Source: Cenococcum geophilum 1.58 (taxonomy: Eukaryota > Ascomycota > Dothideomycetes > Gloniales > Gloniaceae). From it: a DNA stretch of 64,000 nucleotides. A program made the translations under genes and the position numbers. This document shows, piece by piece, positions 48,331 to 59,690 of the stretch (position 1 is its first letter; each line of letters starts with the position of its first letter). The notes beneath the pieces are model-generated. The model worked only from the letters and a program-made list of their open reading frames with translations, was not told the DNA's origin and did no database searches. The stretch is from contig KV748183.1 of assembly GCA_001692895.1 (NCBI GenBank), forward strand, positions 2,108,001 through 2,172,000, in the 5' to 3' direction.

Positions 48331-48489
48331 CGTAACACACTACTATTAGGTCCCCGCTATATTCCCAATAGCCTTTATATATACCTCTACTAAGTATACC
48401 CCCTATATACACCTAGGTAGCCACCTTATTTTTTACCCTTCCTTATATCCTCCCTATTTAGGAAGATACTAGAATAACAGCCAGTAGAT

Positions 48490-48985
48490 AACTATTGCTA
48501 GAGCTAGACGACTGTTGCTAGAGCTAGACAACCGTTAGAGCTAGATGACCGTTATTAGAGCTAGATAACTATCGCTAGAGCTAGATAACCGTCGCTAGAG
48601 CTAGACGACCGTTGCTAGAGCTAGATAACTGTCGCTAGAGCTAGACGACCGTTAGAGTTAGACGACCGTCGTTAAAGCTAGACAACCGTCATTAGAGCTA
48701 GACAACTATTACTAGAGCTAGATAACCGTCGCCAGAGCTAAACGACTGTTATTAGAGCTAGACGACCGTTGCCGAAGCTAGATAACCGTTGCTAGAGCTA
48801 GACAACTATCAGAGCTAGACGACCGTCGCTAGAGCCAGATAACCGTCGCCAGAGCTAGACGACCGTCAGAGCCAGATAACCGTTATTAGAGCTAGATAAC
48901 CGTCGCCGGAGCTAGATAACCATCGCCAGAGCTAGACGGCCGTCGTTATCGCTATATAACCGTTGCCAGAGCCATACAACAACCG
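48490..48985. repeat. 20-bp minisatellite, about 24 copies
   Basis: Unit GCTAGAGCTAGACGACCGTT; several units lack three bases (GTTAGAGCTAGACGACC). Variation is mostly C/T and G/A. Confidence 0.92.
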
Positions 48986-49044
48986 TTTAAACGACTAGCC
49001 AGCGAATATAATAAACGATTTAATCAATCGATCGAATTAAGGTG

Positions 49045-49185
49045 ATATAGATAGGTAGGCACAGATAGGTAGGCATAGATAGGTAGGTATAGACGGGTAG
49101 GTATAGACAGACAGATAGGTAGGTAGGTAGATAGGTAAGTAGGTAGGTAGGCAGGTAGGCAGGTAGGTAAGTAGGCAGATAATTT
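49045..49185. repeat. TAGG/TAGA microsatellite
   Basis: Runs of GATAGGTAGGCA followed by TAGG/CAGG tetramers. Not telomeric: the unit is four bases with interruptions. Confidence 0.9.
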
Positions 49186-49339
49186 AGAGCCTCCGTAAGA
49201 GGCTTCCCCTTAACACCTAAAGTAGATAGCTCTATATTTTATATAGTTATAATATAAATATATTTAAAAGTATATTATAGAAATCTATAGAAATATATAA
49301 TAATTTGGTTATTATATAATATAATTATAATTTATATAG

Positions 49340-49450
49340 TTACAATTTGTACAGTTTTTATAATTTGTATAATTCGTACAATTTGTATAATTCGTACAAT
49401 TTGTATAATTCGTACAGTTTTTATAATTTGTACAATTCGTATAGTTTGCG
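49340..49450. repeat. Palindromic TTGTATAATTCGTACAA repeats
   Basis: Alternating AATTTGTATAATTCGTAC units, each partly self-complementary, in the right part of the composite element. Cruciform potential; function unknown. Confidence 0.8.
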
Positions 49451-49665
49451 TACTATTTATTTATAGGGTAGTATTTTGCCGTAATTTGTTATTAGGTGCT
49501 GCAAATTTGTTATAAAATGCGCAAATTGCTATTAGGGTGCTGCAAACTTGTTGTAAAACGTGCGTTTTGCGCAAATTGCTATCGACTATATCCACCTGCC
49601 GCAACCGTACGGTTTGTGGCAATTTGCCGCAAACCGCAACAACGAGCCCTAAAAAAAATTTCCTG

Positions 49666-50500
49666 ATGAAGGGAATGCCGTAAGTAAATTAACGGAATCT
49701 AGTAAATAGACTAGGACGTTAACCAACTAAAGGCTAATAATAATTAGGTATTAAAGATGCCCTTAAGTATCTATTATAGTATTATATACTATATTCGCTT
49801 TAGAAAGAATGCTACTAACACTAATAAGCTTAATAAGGTATTTGCTTAATATACCCCATTATAAGCTAATACTAAAGCCCCCCGCTATAATGCTGTAATA
49901 GTATAAGAATATAAGTGGGCAAATAATAGCCTTTATAGCAATAAAGTAGGGAGGCTTTGTCTGCTATTTATAATCTAGGATACTAGGCGATTAAATAGTA
50001 AGTGTAAATACCTAAAATACGCTAGTGCGTTAGTAGAGACCCTTTAAGTTTATAATAGTAGTAAGATTAATATAAGAACTAGAATGCTTAGAGTATAAAG
50101 TATAAAGCTATCTAATAGCAGGATAAAACGCATGCTGGATACCCTTTAGATATACGATATTAACTATATCACGAGGCCTATCTTACTTATGCTAACGGAT
50201 ATTAATATTATAGACTATTTCTTTATAAATAACTATAGTAATTAGGATATATATAATACTATATATAATAAAGACTTTAAGCGAATAAATAGGGCATAGG
50301 TTAATATATATATAAGGAAATAGGCTCGCACTAGGCGGTAAATAAATACGACTTAGCTAAAACAGTAGTAAGTTATAACTAGCGGCGCCAGATTATAATA
50401 AAGGGGTAGATTACTATAACTATAATAAACTAGAATATAATACTACTATATATTACCCTCCACGCGCTAGCTACCCTTTATATTTTATATACTATACTAT
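49666..50500 (+). mobile_element. Plavaka-like transposase relic, part 4 (C-terminal, end uncertain)
   Basis: Plus frame continues MKGMP.VN and later YANGY-, YDLAKTVVSYN- and YPPRASYPLYF-type segments. The downstream limit is not visible and no CACTA-type terminal inverted repeat was found, so the element is probably truncated or merges into the next relic. Confidence 0.45.
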
Positions 50501-52499
50501 CTACCTTAAAAGTAGGTAAATATCGCGAGGAACTAGGCTTCTATGCGGTATAGAAAAAAATATCATATAAAGTAGGACCCTATACTATAGTAAGGCAATC
50601 TAATTACCCCGTTACAAAGCCTAATAGATAGTTAGGCCGCCCTCCTAACTTATTATTATAAGTTTATTAAAGCTCCTTTCTATATACTTAGTAAGAAATG
50701 CCTAATTTATATTATAAAAGTTAACCGGGTTATTGTTTAAAGTATATTAGGTATAAGACTCTAAACTATTTAACGTTTCCTAGGAAAGTAAGGTGTATAT
50801 AAAAGTTAAATAGTTCTACTAAACTAATATACTTATCCTCTACCTATCCTATAGAAAAGTAAATAAAGACGCTATAAGTTAAGTAGTAGCTCCTAAGATA
50901 ATCTAGATCTTAAAGGGGATAATATTGGGCTCTATACCGTAACTATCTCCATTAAAAGGTAAGGCTATTATTAATGTGCTATAGTATAACCTATTATCGT
51001 TAATTTTAATAACGTTATCCTAATAGATAGTCCCGTTCTTATTAGACGAAAGCCCGTAAACCCTAAGCAACCCTAAGATATTTAAAACCCACACTTAAAA
51101 GAAACGCATACGTTATTTAAATAAATAACTACTATAGGATGACTTTAGACGATATATAAAGCAGCTACTTAGCCTAGTTAATATAAAGATATATGGTATT
51201 ACTTAGACACGTCTTATTATATAAGTAATAATAAGCTCTATACCTAAAGAGCTTTATTTCTCTCCCTAGCCGGAAATAAATATAAGTGGTCTAAATACAC
51301 TAATAAAGTAGATATAGAAAGAGGTGATTACTATTATAGACTATTACGGAAACCTAATAAATAGAGTATTAAGTATACCACTAGGGCCAGCGGCACGTAA
51401 GGTTCGCGGTCCTTAGATTTAGTAGTACTATACTAACCAATTTTCTAGCTATATAACTAGCTTAGTGTATTTTAGTGTTATATAATAAATATAGTACGTA
51501 ATACCGTTGCCGGGAGCTATTACTACCTTAAACTAGATACTAAGGCTATAGTAAAGGAAGTAGTAGAACTACTTAAGGATAACCGCTTTACGCTTAGTAG
51601 CCTAGTTAGTACTTTACCTTTTACTATACCTAACTAACTAAGGCTAGGATAGAGAGATAAGATTTAGGGCGCTAATTATCACACGTTATATTAAGCGCGT
51701 ATTCTTTAATTCTAGGCTAAGGTTACTTGCCCTTAATAAGAATAGTACTAACCTCTTCTTACCTATTATAGCTAATACAATATAGCTTATATATATGGCG
51801 ATTTAATATACTCTTAAGGACTATAGAAGCGGAATATAAGTTATTTATAAGTTTAAAGCTAACGCTATAATTATAGGTAAATCTATAGGAAGCCTCTTAC
51901 TATACTTACTAAAGCGTATTATAGATAGTTGGGAGTAACTATAAAATACCTAGAAGAGTTACTAACCTAAGTATAATAAAAGGCTATATAGGCTACTTTT
52001 ATAATAAGTTAATAAGATACGGAATATAACTAGAGATAAGATGCTATAAACTTAATAGGTAATTAGTAATCTGTTTAAGGATATTATAGAAGATTTAGAG
52101 GAACTAGATCCTAAGTATAATAACGGGTTTACTTAATAACTATATACTATAAGTGTAAATATATAATATTATATTAATCGCATCGCAACGTTATATTGCG
52201 ATACTCGTATATACTATAGCACTTTACTGCCGTTTCCTATATTATAATATTACGCTATTTTAATTATTATATACGGGCTAATAAAGATAATATAATAGGA
52301 TAACGGTAACCTAGCGTATTTATTGTAAAGAATAAAACCCGAAACTATATATAAGGTCTCCTTCTTATAATATACTAATAAAACGATTTTAATACTATAT
52401 AACTATAATATTAATGCTATTTAAGCGCGCCTTAAACAAATTTAAGGTAATAATAAATAGGAAATAGGAATTAATCACCGTATCTTACGGTATACTTTT
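50500..52499 (+). pseudogene. Unidentified relic, plus strand, part 1
   Basis: Read through stops, about 50930-52499 gives a continuous protein-like series, including YLPLKGKAIINVLQYNLLSL, LSIPLGPAARKVRGP and, near the end, KETIYKVSFL-, ARLKQI- and NHRILRYTF-type segments. No family was recognised. The frame runs across the Copia-2 insertion (RYTF then ISESKV), so this is a single former gene split by Copia-2. Confidence 0.4.
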
Positions 52500-52707
52500 T
52501 GTCGGGAATAAGGCAAGTTGCCGCCACGTACGGCAAACTGCCGTCACGTAATGGCAAGTTGCCATCACGTGTCGCCGCGGTACTAGCGTAGCGAGGAGCC
52601 TTAAGTTCCTCGCCCTCCCTCATTCCAATTAATAAGCTTTATTAACCAACATTACTGTAACCCTACTCAAGTAGTTGTTATTAGTGAGTTACCCTATATA
52701 ACTAACA
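52500..52707 (+). repeat. Copia-2 5' LTR
   Basis: 208 bp beginning TGTCGGGAATAAGGCAAGTT. It holds three imperfect GGCAA(A/G)(T/C)TGCC palindromes spaced by about 20 bp. Confidence 0.95.
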
Positions 52708-55700
52708 CTAATTAGTGGTTAAATATATAGTTAACTATAAAGCAGCTAGGTTTTTAAATAGAAGAGATAGTCTCGTATAGGGGTGCTATATACGCTTATA
52801 TGGAATGGATCCCGGCGATACTATACTACCTTAAACTTGCGGAAAACTAGTAATAGAAGTGTTACTAAGTACTAGGAGATACCAAGTTGCGTCTATTATA
52901 CAGAATAACCGCGTTTATAAAGATTTAGTCGAGTACTTTAGGTTAGAAGTGTTACTAAACCTAGGGTCCTAAGTTAACGTCTAAAACGCGTCAAACGACG
53001 TCTAAAATGCGTTAAACAACATCTTAAATTGCCTACCTCTTAACAGTAAACCTATGAGATCCTATAAAACCAAAAATCTTACCTACCTTCAATGTACGAC
53101 ACCCCGTTAATTCTATACCTACTATAGCGTTAACCTACCTAAAGAAGTATAAGGAAGATATTAACCTAAAGATATAGAACAAAGCTATAATTAACCTTGT
53201 AAACGCTAATAAATAAGACTTAAATAGATTTTTATTATACCGTATAGTATATTATAAGGACAGTAAATATAATAATACCGCGCTATAGGAATATATAAAG
53301 GAGGACTTTATTAGATAGACAAAGGAAATATAGGCCCCCGTAAATAAGGATATTATATAGGACTTCTATAACTTCCTTTAGGAGAATAGAGTATTTATCC
53401 CTAAGGATAGGGGTACTATTAGAGATAATATTTAGGAGTAGGTTATTAACGCAAAAAAAGAGCACGAATGGACTCTATAAGAGATTAAGCACCAACTACG
53501 CACTATAAGGAAGCTTAACTTATAATAGAACCTAAGTAATACACCTCTAAAGACGAACCTACCTCCGCCTTTAACTCCTCTATATCCAATTTAACCTATA
53601 ACCTTAACGTTAGATACTATACCCCAACGAGAGCAGGCATAGGATCCCATTGCTTTGCAATTTAACGACCTTTGGACTCCACCGACCAGACCTATATCCC
53701 CACTACAGCCTATAATATAACTCCCACCTCCTCTACCTTAATCTTAAATTAGAGGTAGTTTAAAATTGCTTATAGAGCTTACAAAGCTCTACTTAGATTA
53801 AGAGAAGAAGTTTAGCGGGGAATTATATAATATTCTTAATTCGAAACTACGTATCTTCTATAACTATTGCTAAAAGGTAGAAATAGAGTCTAATTAATAC
53901 CACAACGCCTATTCCGTTATGCTTAAGGGCCGAGCTAGTACCTTCTATTATAATTATTTAGTAGGAAAAGGATATAATTTTAACCGCATAATATATATAT
54001 TAAGATGCCACTTTAAAATAGAAGAGAATAAGTAGTAGTATATATTAGAATGGAGAGAGACTACCTTTTTAAGGATTATTGCTATAAACCTAGGTATCCC
54101 TCGGCTTAATTATCTTTAAAAGCTCTTTAATTAACTTTAGATGATTTAGCGTAGTTTATCTAAATTATATTAAGAGGATTTTAGCCTATATAATTAAGTC
54201 ATTAGCGTATATTAAGGCGTTAAAGAATATAACCTTACTCTTTTTAATCCTGTAAATACTTATAAAGGAGTATATACTTAATTAAGATCTTCCGTTAGTA
54301 CCACTCTACGCTCTTAAGAAGTATAATAATTTAACGCCTAACTCTAACCTACTTTAATTAACCCGCCTGGCTAATATAATTATAATTAGACTAATTAAAT
54401 ATATAGTAGCCGTAGTAGGCAATACGGTAGAGGGTATAATTAACAACTATAAGGTAAAGGTGGAGGTTCTTATAGAGGTTTATTTCGAAGTAATTACTAG
54501 AAGAAGTGCTATATTTATAAGAAACCGAATTACTAGTTAACTAGGCATTCTCTTAATAAGCAAAAGGAGGTATATAATAAGTTNCGNTAAAGTATAAGAA
54601 ANGTTANAAATTATAANGNTACTNNNGCNTACTTCTAAAGCTTCCTAGTTTAATATAAAGGCGTAGAAGATCTTAAGGGTAAGGTTAATAAGGCCGAATA
54701 GCTCCTTATAGATATAGAAATTAAGGACTACTCTCCTAACTAATACTTTACTGAGTATAGTAAGGTAAATGGTATATAAACCGTTACTGTTCTTAATAAC
54801 CAATCTACGCTCTATTCTATTACAAAGTTAGATATCTTTAATAAGCTAAAGGAGAGTTCCGCGTTCTCCTTTAATAACAGATACTTAGCGAACATCTTCT
54901 ATAGTATTATGCCAGATACTAGAGCCGCAGGAGTATTTATAGTAGGAGAACCTTAAGTTCGAGCCCTTTAGCAGCTTAATAGCTCTGTCCAGATTAACTA
55001 TTTAACGGTAGGCCAATACACGATTTGTTTTAGTAAGGGTACTATAATCTCTCTTAGTATAATTAGGGTCTAAACCCCCCTAGGGTACATTACTTTCTAT
55101 ATTGTCCCTATAAACACCCTATTTCTATTTTGCATTAAAGATATAGATAAATTAGGCGTTAAGCTTAATAACCTTAAGAATATACTTATTTAGGGAGATA
55201 ATTGGGTGCCTATTATGCGCAAGTAGGGTTACCCCTAGTTGCTCCTTTATTAACTAGAAAAGAGTATTACTTAAAGCCACCTAACTAAGTTAGAGTTACG
55301 TTAACTATACCGTTATTTTAATCACCTATCCGTTTATTAATTGCTTAGGGTTCTTTAGTAAGTAGGCTATAAAGTTAAGGTTAAGGTAATTAAGCACCTT
55401 ATAAAGTACTGCTATAACTACTAAATAAACCAGAAGTCCCCTGGCTGATTTAAGTTTACCCTTAAAGATAACTATAACTTTAACTTCTGTATTATTGTTA
55501 ACGTTATATATCTTAGCGGCAAGCCAGTACTCTAAGTTATTAACTTCTTAACCTCCTTCTAAGCCGTATGTTTCTTAAAGGATATATTAGCTAGGAACGT
55601 ATAGGATACTCTTTAACTATACTAGATTAATGTCTACCTAGGACCCCCTAATTAAATTGTCTATAATATAGAAAAGAACTTCTTATCTATAGAGTTTTAA

Positions 55701-58443
55701 TAATAAATAAAGGTAATAGCAATTAAGGTTAAGGAAGTCCCTATTAAGGCACACAATAATATTAGAAAAGTAGAATAATATTACGCGCCATTACGCCGTA
55801 TATATAAGATTATCTCTTTAGAACTAAAGGATGCTAGCGAAGAACTTACCTTATAAATAGCTGTTAAAGCTATTAATAATTCCGCTAGCCTAAATAGACT
55901 TATACCCACGTTGCTAGTCTTTAGCGCCTACCCTTAAATAACTAACAATTCTCTACTATCTCCCTCTATTGTNTAATAAGCTAAGGCTATTNNNAANGNA
56001 ANNAAGNAGGTANNACGTCTNTACGCTANNCGNTANGTTAANNANGCACTAGGAATNAGAAATGGCCTAAATACCTTAACTACGCTTAACCTGCTACTCT
56101 AGTCTAAGGTACGCGTATAGCGTAAAAAGGGAGAATAGTTAGGCTTATATTAACTTATTATAATTAATAGTTAAACTTATACTATTTAGATGCCTTATAA
56201 ACCTACTTAATTCTATTTAACCGTTATTAAGCCTTATTATAAAGATAACAGTTTTAAGCCTTTGTAGGATGCTATAGAAAATGCCCTAAAGAAGAGCCAC
56301 GATTAACGTGCTCTAGAAGGCGATAACAATTCTAATATAATTGTAATAGATACGCCGTAACTATAACGCGGTAGAGGTTGCCTAAAGGGATCATAAAACT
56401 ATTAACATCTTATTAATTTTAAAGAGTAATTTATTGCTGCTATTAAGAACGGAATTAAGCTATTAATGGCCTTTATAACAACTAAGGAGAAGGCTAACTT
56501 TAAGCTCGCAAAACAGCTCTAAAAGGAAGGTCGTATTATAACTTTAGGAGCTCCTTTCTAAGTATCTAATAAGCAGGAGATTAATAGTTTTATTGTGAGA
56601 GGAGTCTTTAAATTTAAGAAGTATAACTATACTAAGTTTAATGGAGTTCGCATCTTTAAGTTAAGAATGGTTAATAAGATTAAGGGTAAAGCTACTAACG
56701 CCCTATTTAAGAAATTAAGGCTTATTATCTAAGGCTATAATAATAATAGCAAGGAGGTAATCTTTATATAATTTCCCATAATTTAACGAGCTAGTTAGCG
56801 AGTTATTATTATATTAGCTCCCTCCTTAATAAAGAATGGAATAGCGGTTTATTTGCAAGATATTATTTAGGCCTATACCTAATTAGAGACGCACCTTTAG
56901 CGCTTAATATTAGCATACCTTCTAAAGCAAATTCGCCACTAATATCCTAAGGATATAATTATAGTTGTGCTTAAGCCATTATATAGAATCGCAGAGGCAG
57001 GAACCTATTAATAGGCTACCTACAGTAAGCACCATAAAGAGAAACTTTTAATAACTACTTCTATATTTAATCTATACTTCCTTATTATAACTACGGGAAC
57101 CCTATTTGGAATCGTTAGCATATAAACTAATAATATAATTATTTTAGGAGACGACCGATTCTTAGCCCTTAAAGAAGATAAGCTAGTAAGGGCAAATCTT
57201 ATAGCAAAGCTAAAGGAAAAGCTTAATTTAATAACACTATTACTTTTTAATAGATGCATCCTCTTCCTAAATAAGGATGTTATTACTTTACGCTAGAAGG
57301 GTTAAGGTAAGAAGATTAACGTTATTAACGTTAATTCCTTAAAGTAAGAATATATGGAGCAACGCGCTCGCGGAGCTTATATTGCTTCTATCTATTAACC
57401 TAAGGCTTTATTTAATTTCTCTGTTGCCGCCTAATACTAAGAACTAACTAAGGATAACGTTCTTGCCCTAAATAAATATCTTTTTTAGTAAATAAACCAT
57501 CTTAATTAGGGACTACTCTATATACCTATTAGTCTTCCTACCACTAAGCTCTTTATATTTATTAATAGATTGTTTATAAACAATAAAGATTTTAGCTCCT
57601 AGTTAGGATATAAGATTATTATTACAAATAAATCTACTAGAGAAAACAACTTCACGATTTATAGTAACCTTATCTATTAGAGCTTAACTAAGAGTAAGCG
57701 CGTTACTTAAAGTGTTTTGGCGTTAGAGATATATAGAATAGTTAGCGGAGTTAATATAGCAATTATAATTAGAACTACCCTAAAGATAATTATAGATTAA
57801 CTTAAACTTCCTATTATCCCTATAATCGTATATACCGACTTATACTCCCTCTATAAGTGTTTAGTTAAGCCTAGTACTATAAAGAAGAAGCGCCTTATAA
57901 TTAATATTATAGCACTTTATTAATCCTATAAACGTTAAAAACTCTTTAAGATTTAATAGATTAATAGCTAAGATAACCTAGTAGATATAATAATAAAGGC
58001 GAACCTAAATAAGGCACTAGAGACGTTTGTTAATATAAATACTCTACGTATATAAGTTAAAGGTTAGGTAAAAAGGGAGTCCCTAAAAATATCTTAGTTA
58101 TGTAAGGCCTTAAGATATCTAGGAACTTTAACCGGCGGTTAAAGTTATCTAATTAGTTAGATTCTGCAGACCCTAACTTAAACTAGCTAATTAGGATTTT
58201 CTATCCCTAGGATAAAAAATCGCTATTAGCTTACTTATAGCTAGCGCCTTAGCGGCCCTAATAGCCCTAATATAATATCTACCTATAACTCCTTAGCAAG
58301 AAAGCACCGCGTGCTAAGAGGCAAATTTTGGGATAGTAAGACTTATACTATAATAGCAATAGTAAGTAAGGAGGGTTTATATTTATTATAATAGTTAAGT
58401 AGTATTTATATATAGATAGCAACTATAAAAGAAGAGTTGCTAG

Positions 58444-58651
58444 TGTTAGAAATAAGGTAAGTTGCCGCTATATACGGCAAACTGCCGTTACGTAATGGCA
58501 AGTTGCCATTACGTGTTGCTGTGGTACTAGCGTGGCGAGAAGCCTTAAGTTCCTTGCCCTCCCTCATTCCAATTAATAAGCTTTATTAACCAACATCACT
58601 GTAACCCTACTTGAGTAGTCGTTATTGGTGAGTTACCCTATATAACCAACA
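58444..58651 (+). repeat. Copia-2 3' LTR
   Basis: 208 bp beginning TGTTAGAAATAAGGTAAGTT, same palindromes as the 5' copy. Differences from it are nearly all C/T and G/A. Confidence 0.95.
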
Positions 58652-58656
58652 CTTTT

Positions 58657-58890
58657 ATTAGCGAGTCTAAGGTTATAAATATTACGGATAGTGCTATACT
58701 AGAGGATATAAAGACCCGCCTATAGAGTAGAGATAGACTAGTAATACTAAAATTTGCTAATAAAGAGGATAAGAGTAGAGAAGGTAGTGGAATAAATAGG
58801 GAAAATAACGGCAATAAAGAGGATAAAAGTAAAGAAGGTAGTAGGATAAATAGGGAAAATAATGGCGAGAATAAAGATAATTAGGGGTTT
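58657..58890 (+). pseudogene. Unidentified relic, plus strand, part 2
   Basis: Continuation of the 50.5-52.5 kb relic after Copia-2: ISESKVINITDSAILEDIKT, then an Asn/Lys/Glu/Gly-rich tail with a 60-bp duplication (KEDKS.EGS.INRENNG twice, 58760-58870). No domain recognised. Confidence 0.4.
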
Positions 58891-58899
58891 AATAGTGCG

Positions 58900-59405
58900 G
58901 TGCTACTATAGTAGGAGTTACCTCCTATAGATCCTGCTGTTATTAGCCACTTTTTAATAGCTATCCCTATCCTACTTAAAAATAGAAAAAGCGCCTCTCT
59001 TCCTTTTTGTGTATAAAATAGCTTCTTTAAAGAGAGAGAAGAGCCTAGTTTTTTTTGTATTTCTCTTCTTTCTTCCCTATATAGGTTGCAGTCTAGTAGT
59101 AAATGTCTAGGGGTTTGTAGTGCTCTATATTCCCTAAAGCATCTACCTTCTTTATCCTCTCCTATTACTTTAGTAAAGGATTTAAAATAGCCTTTTCCTA
59201 GCTTTAGCTAAAAGAAAGCCGATTATAGCCTTTTAGGATATTTATCCTTAGGGGTTTTAAGAGAAAAGGAATGGCTTCCTTTACAGATCCTAGTATAGTG
59301 TTTTCCTTTATTCTTATTCTGCTGCTAGTTGTTTTTCCACTATTCTAGTATCTCTTCTCTTGCCGCTCTCCCTATCCTATACGCTGTCAAGATAGGCGTC
59401 TAATA
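58900..59405 (-). mobile_element. LINE (Tad1/I-like) ORF2 C-terminal fragment
   Basis: Minus reading shows GHIY.TPILTAYRIGRAARE, the conserved TGH...R.GRA block after RNase H in Tad-like LINEs, then a terminal zinc-finger-like CFREYRALQTPRHLLLDCN (C...H...C), lying about 59085-59160, and a short basic tail. It is 5'-truncated at about 59405, as expected for incomplete reverse transcription. Several stops. Confidence 0.65.
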
Positions 59406-59604
59406 GATGTGGCCCGTGCGCGAACACCAAAATATAGCAAACTTAAAGTTAGGATTCCATTAATATAAGGCCCCAAATTATTATAATAAATCTTAAATAT
59501 GCCATATTATTGAATTAATCGCGATTAGATTAATTTAAGGTGTTTCTGCTAATAAGGTCCTTCCTTACAGAGCGGTGCGAAGCTATATAGATTCTATGGT
59601 GGGG

Positions 59605-59690
59605 ACTAATTCTTATTTTGGTGTTCGCGCACAGGCCATGTTTATTGGACGCCTTGACAGCGCATGGGATAACGTAGTTGACCAGGAAGC
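59605..59690 (+). mobile_element. Inverted LINE fragment
   Basis: A plus-strand copy of the same TGH block (RTGHVYWTP then LTAHGIT), with a small deletion, pairing as a ~50-bp inverted arm with 59380-59425. Less RIP-changed than its partner: it keeps TGG and CGC. The ~180 bp between the arms is AT-rich. Confidence 0.55.

Larger units (their letters stand above)
46944..49663. mobile_element. 2.7 kb TIR composite element packed with minisatellites
   Basis: Inserted in the Plavaka-like relic: deleting it with one flanking dinucleotide (TA at 46942-46943, TG at 49664-49665) rejoins the frame (LAPFIILMKGMP). Ends form inverted repeats: GGAAAATTTTTTTTGGGC plus CGTTGTTG on the left, and the complement of GGAAATTTTTTTTAGGGC plus CGTTGTTG on the right. 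The left end is itself a 256-bp fold-back (46944-47199). The interior carries a 12-bp array, a 20-bp array, a TAGG microsatellite and short TTGTATAATTCGTACAA repeats; no transposase is visible. It looks like a non-autonomous DNA element that accumulated minisatellites. Confidence 0.65.
52500..58651 (+). mobile_element. Copia LTR retrotransposon 2, RIP-degraded
   Basis: 6152 bp with 208-bp LTRs (52500-52707 and 58444-58651), ends TGT.../...CAACA, and target duplication CTTTT (52495-52499, 58652-58656). Plus orientation: Gag with a decayed zinc knuckle near 54505-54550 (KCYI.KKPN....TRHS, the atypical CxxC...C..TxH pattern of fungal Copia); pre-integrase and integrase region around 55300-55700, with a decayed HHCC-like segment and a Y-L-x-G-K-P-V-L-x-V stretch; reverse transcriptase around 56600-57300, the catalytic site TNNIIILGDD at 57126 (Asp pair now Asn); RNase H beyond 57600. 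A purine-rich AAAAGAAGAG lies just before the 3' LTR. Clusters of unknown bases lie at 54584-54629 and 55973-56057. Confidence 0.92.

Noticed and set aside
47210..49185. Possible CRISPR or telomeric array
   Set aside because: Units are contiguous without unique spacers, so not CRISPR. Unit sequences (12, 20 and 4 bp) do not match TTAGGG-type telomere repeats.
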